Part shown: positions 62,698 to 64,000 of the stretch, piece by piece
Layout of the letters: every line of letters starts with the position of its first letter
Numbering within the stretch: position 1 is the stretch's first letter
Source: PFL42 sp963789825
GTDB taxonomy: Bacteria > Chloroflexota > Anaerolineae > Anaerolineales > E44-bin32
DNA length: 64,000 nucleotides
Direction of reading: 5' to 3'
Assembly (NCBI GenBank): GCA_963789825.1
Contig: CAWBME010000006.1
Coordinates: 372,001 to 436,000 of the forward strand
Position numbers and translations under genes: made by a program
The notes under the pieces: model-generated
Told to the model about the DNA's origin: nothing
Seen by the model: the letters and a program-made list of their open reading frames with translations, nothing else
Database searches by the model: none

Positions 62698-63861
62698 ATG
62701 GCCGATACGCTCGAACAGAAGCTTGCCTGGTTGGAGGATCAACGGCGCAAAGATGCCGATCTGCTGCGCAGCCTGACTGCGCGCCTGGATGCGGCGGAAG
62801 GCACGGGAACGGCCCATGGCCGTCAGCTGCAGGAAATCTCGGCCGAGCTGGCACGCCTGTCGGCGCTGGCGGCCCGCATCGGGAAGGCTGACGAGGCGCT
62901 CTCCAAGCACCGTCAGGAAGTGGCGCATCAGCTTGGCCTGGCCGAGGAACGTCGCAGTGATCGTGAGAAACAGCTTGAGCAGACGCGCCGCTCCGAGCGC
63001 GAAGAGTTGGCGCGGGCCCTTGAGACCTTCCGCCAGGAACTGCTGAAACTGAACGCGGTCGAGGAGTGGCTCATCGGCCGGCGCGATGAGGAAGCCAGGC
63101 TGAGCCGCGTCCACGACTCGCTTGCCAAGCAGGTCGAGGGTCTTGTCACGCAAGACGGGCTGCGGCAGCGCTCGATCGAGTCCCTGCAGACGACCCAGAA
63201 TGCAGAGACCCGCAAGATCGCCGAACTGCAGGCGGAGGCCTCGGACCTGCGGGTGCGGAACGAGGGCCTGCGCGGCACGATCGACGTGCTCGAGGACGGG
63301 ATCCGCCGCGTGGAGATCCGGCTGACGGACCTGACCGCGAGCGAACGGGAGCGCAGGGAGCTGCAGACGCTGTGGATCGAGCAGCAAGGACTGCGTATGG
63401 TCGAGATCGACAAGGGGTGGAAGGACCAGGAGCGGAAGTTCATCGCCATGGAGAAGCAGGCGACGGAGCTGGCCGAGCGGGCGGCAGCCTACGAGGAGAC
63501 GCAGCGCGCGATGGCGCAGTTGAGGCTGGAGGTGCAGGCCGGATTGGAAATGATGCAGCGCCGGTCCGGTGAGATCGCCGAGCTGCAGCGCCTCGGCGAC
63601 GAGCGGCTGAAGGGCGAGTGGGCGCGCTTCCAGGGCGACGACCAGAAGCGCTGGAACACCTACCGCCTGACGACCGAGGAACAGTGGCGCGACCATCTGC
63701 GGCGCCACGAGAAGGCAGCCGGCGAAATGGAAGGTGCAGCCTCGACCCTAGCCAAGTTGGAGCACGAAATGGAGTCGCTGGAGGAGACCCAGATGCAGGC
63801 GCTGAGTGAGCTGCTCACCGCACTCCAGCACTGGGCTTCGGCGATGGACAAGACCCGGTAA
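62698..63861 (+). CDS. Coiled-coil protein of unknown function
   Basis: 387 residues, almost entirely charged and heptad-rich (RRKDADLLRSLTARLDAAEG, EKQLEQTRRSEREEL, RIGKADEALSKHRQEV). No domain at either end is recognised, and there is no signal peptide or membrane segment. AGGGGAG precedes ATG 62698, and the -10 element above sits just upstream. An earlier in-frame ATG (62611) would lie before the promoter. It precedes selB by 47 bases. Likely structural or scaffolding. Confidence 0.8.
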   Translation: MADTLEQKLAWLEDQRRKDADLLRSLTARLDAAEGTGTAHGRQLQEISAELARLSALAARIGKADEALSKHRQEVAHQLGLAEERRSDREKQLEQTRRSEREELARALETFRQELLKLNAVEEWLIGRRDEEARLSRVHDSLAKQVEGLVTQDGLRQRSIESLQTTQNAETRKIAELQAEASDLRVRNEGLRGTIDVLEDGIRRVEIRLTDLTASERERRELQTLWIEQQGLRMVEIDKGWKDQERKFIAMEKQATELAERAAAYEETQRAMAQLRLEVQAGLEMMQRRSGEIAELQRLGDERLKGEWARFQGDDQKRWNTYRLTTEEQWRDHLRRHEKAAGEMEGAASTLAKLEHEMESLEETQMQALSELLTALQHWASAMDKTR

Positions 63862-63908
63862 GGCGAGCCGTTCCTTCGGTGAGCGGTACCGACGAGAGGC
63901 GGGCGACC

Positions 63909-64000
63909 ATGCACGTGGTGGCCACTGCGGGGCACGTCGACCATGGGAAGTCGGCGTTGGTCAAGGCCCTCTCGGGCATCGACCCGGATCGCCTGAAAGA
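63909..64000 (+). CDS. selB: Selenocysteine-specific elongation factor SelB, N-terminal part
   Basis: Only 30 codons are in the window. MHVVATAGHVDHGKSALVKAL contains the G1 GTPase motif AGHVDHGKS in the form typical of SelB, followed by GIDPDRLKE. SelB delivers Sec-tRNA to UGA codons next to a SECIS element. If intact, the organism makes selenoproteins. ATG 63909 follows GAGAGGCGGGCGACC. The rest lies outside. Confidence 0.8.
   Translation, partial: MHVVATAGHVDHGKSALVKALSGIDPDRLK

Noticed and set aside
1..64000. CRISPR array, prophage or insertion sequence
   Set aside because: No regularly spaced repeats, integrase, transposase or phage structural genes were seen.

Overview
This 64 kb window is high-GC chromosomal DNA, by eye about two-thirds G+C, with dense housekeeping genes on both strands. 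It looks like a member of the Chloroflexota, probably Anaerolineae-like. The pointers are Pro/Thr-rich (TPTP) linkers in secreted proteins, a mevalonate-pathway enzyme (mvaD), a topoisomerase I with an extra N-terminal Cys4 domain, T-box control of a tRNA synthetase, and TtuA/TtuB-type tRNA thiolation. This assignment is inference from gene content; no rRNA is present. There is no prophage, IS element or CRISPR array.

Layout. 1-8.4 kb: mreBC (minus), tilS, a structured leader RNA followed by glnA (plus), then ttuB-ttuA, a DUF1385 membrane protein and an M20 peptidase (minus). 8.6-20 kb (plus): a ParB-like protein, a large STAND/TPR/BTAD regulator, a beta-propeller protein, an M23 lipoprotein, a ProRS-like protein whose synthetase motifs look degenerate, a metallo-beta-lactamase fold hydrolase and an RNase H-like protein. 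20-31 kb (plus): a T-box leader, alaX-ileS, lspA-rluD-threonine aldolase, tRNA-Asp, a CbiX-type chelatase, dprA, manC. 31-36 kb: topA, a membrane protein, then greA and dgt (minus). 36.4-42.3 kb (plus): an oxidoreductase operon (SCP2-like, DUF4242-like, GMC oxidoreductase, tungsten-type aldehyde oxidoreductase, nnr). 42-48 kb: envelope genes, mnmA and iscS (minus), which supply the sulfur-transfer step of tRNA thiolation. 48-56 kb: eno, radC, an M23-barrel fusion (plus), then acyP, a permease, a HEAT protein and rseP (minus). 56-58.5 kb (minus): mvaD, tRNA-His, hisS. 58.8-62.4 kb (plus): three overlapping genes for complex I-like membrane subunits. The end holds GC-rich inverted repeats, a coiled-coil protein and the start of selB.

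Two things run through the window. First, at least fifteen genuine-looking genes, including eno, ileS, hisS, mnmA and mvaD, change reading frame by one base; nearly all cases look like one inserted base in a short run. Sequencing or assembly error is more likely than mass decay, so I annotate these as single genes with frameshifts. Second, many genes are preceded by a GCTATAATC-type -10 element, sometimes so close to the start codon that the mRNA would be leaderless.

Best candidates for something undescribed: the terminator-ended, multi-hairpin RNA upstream of glnA; the ProRS-like protein with an intact-looking editing domain; the three-gene antiporter-like membrane module; and a TtuB whose di-glycine is masked by four extra residues.
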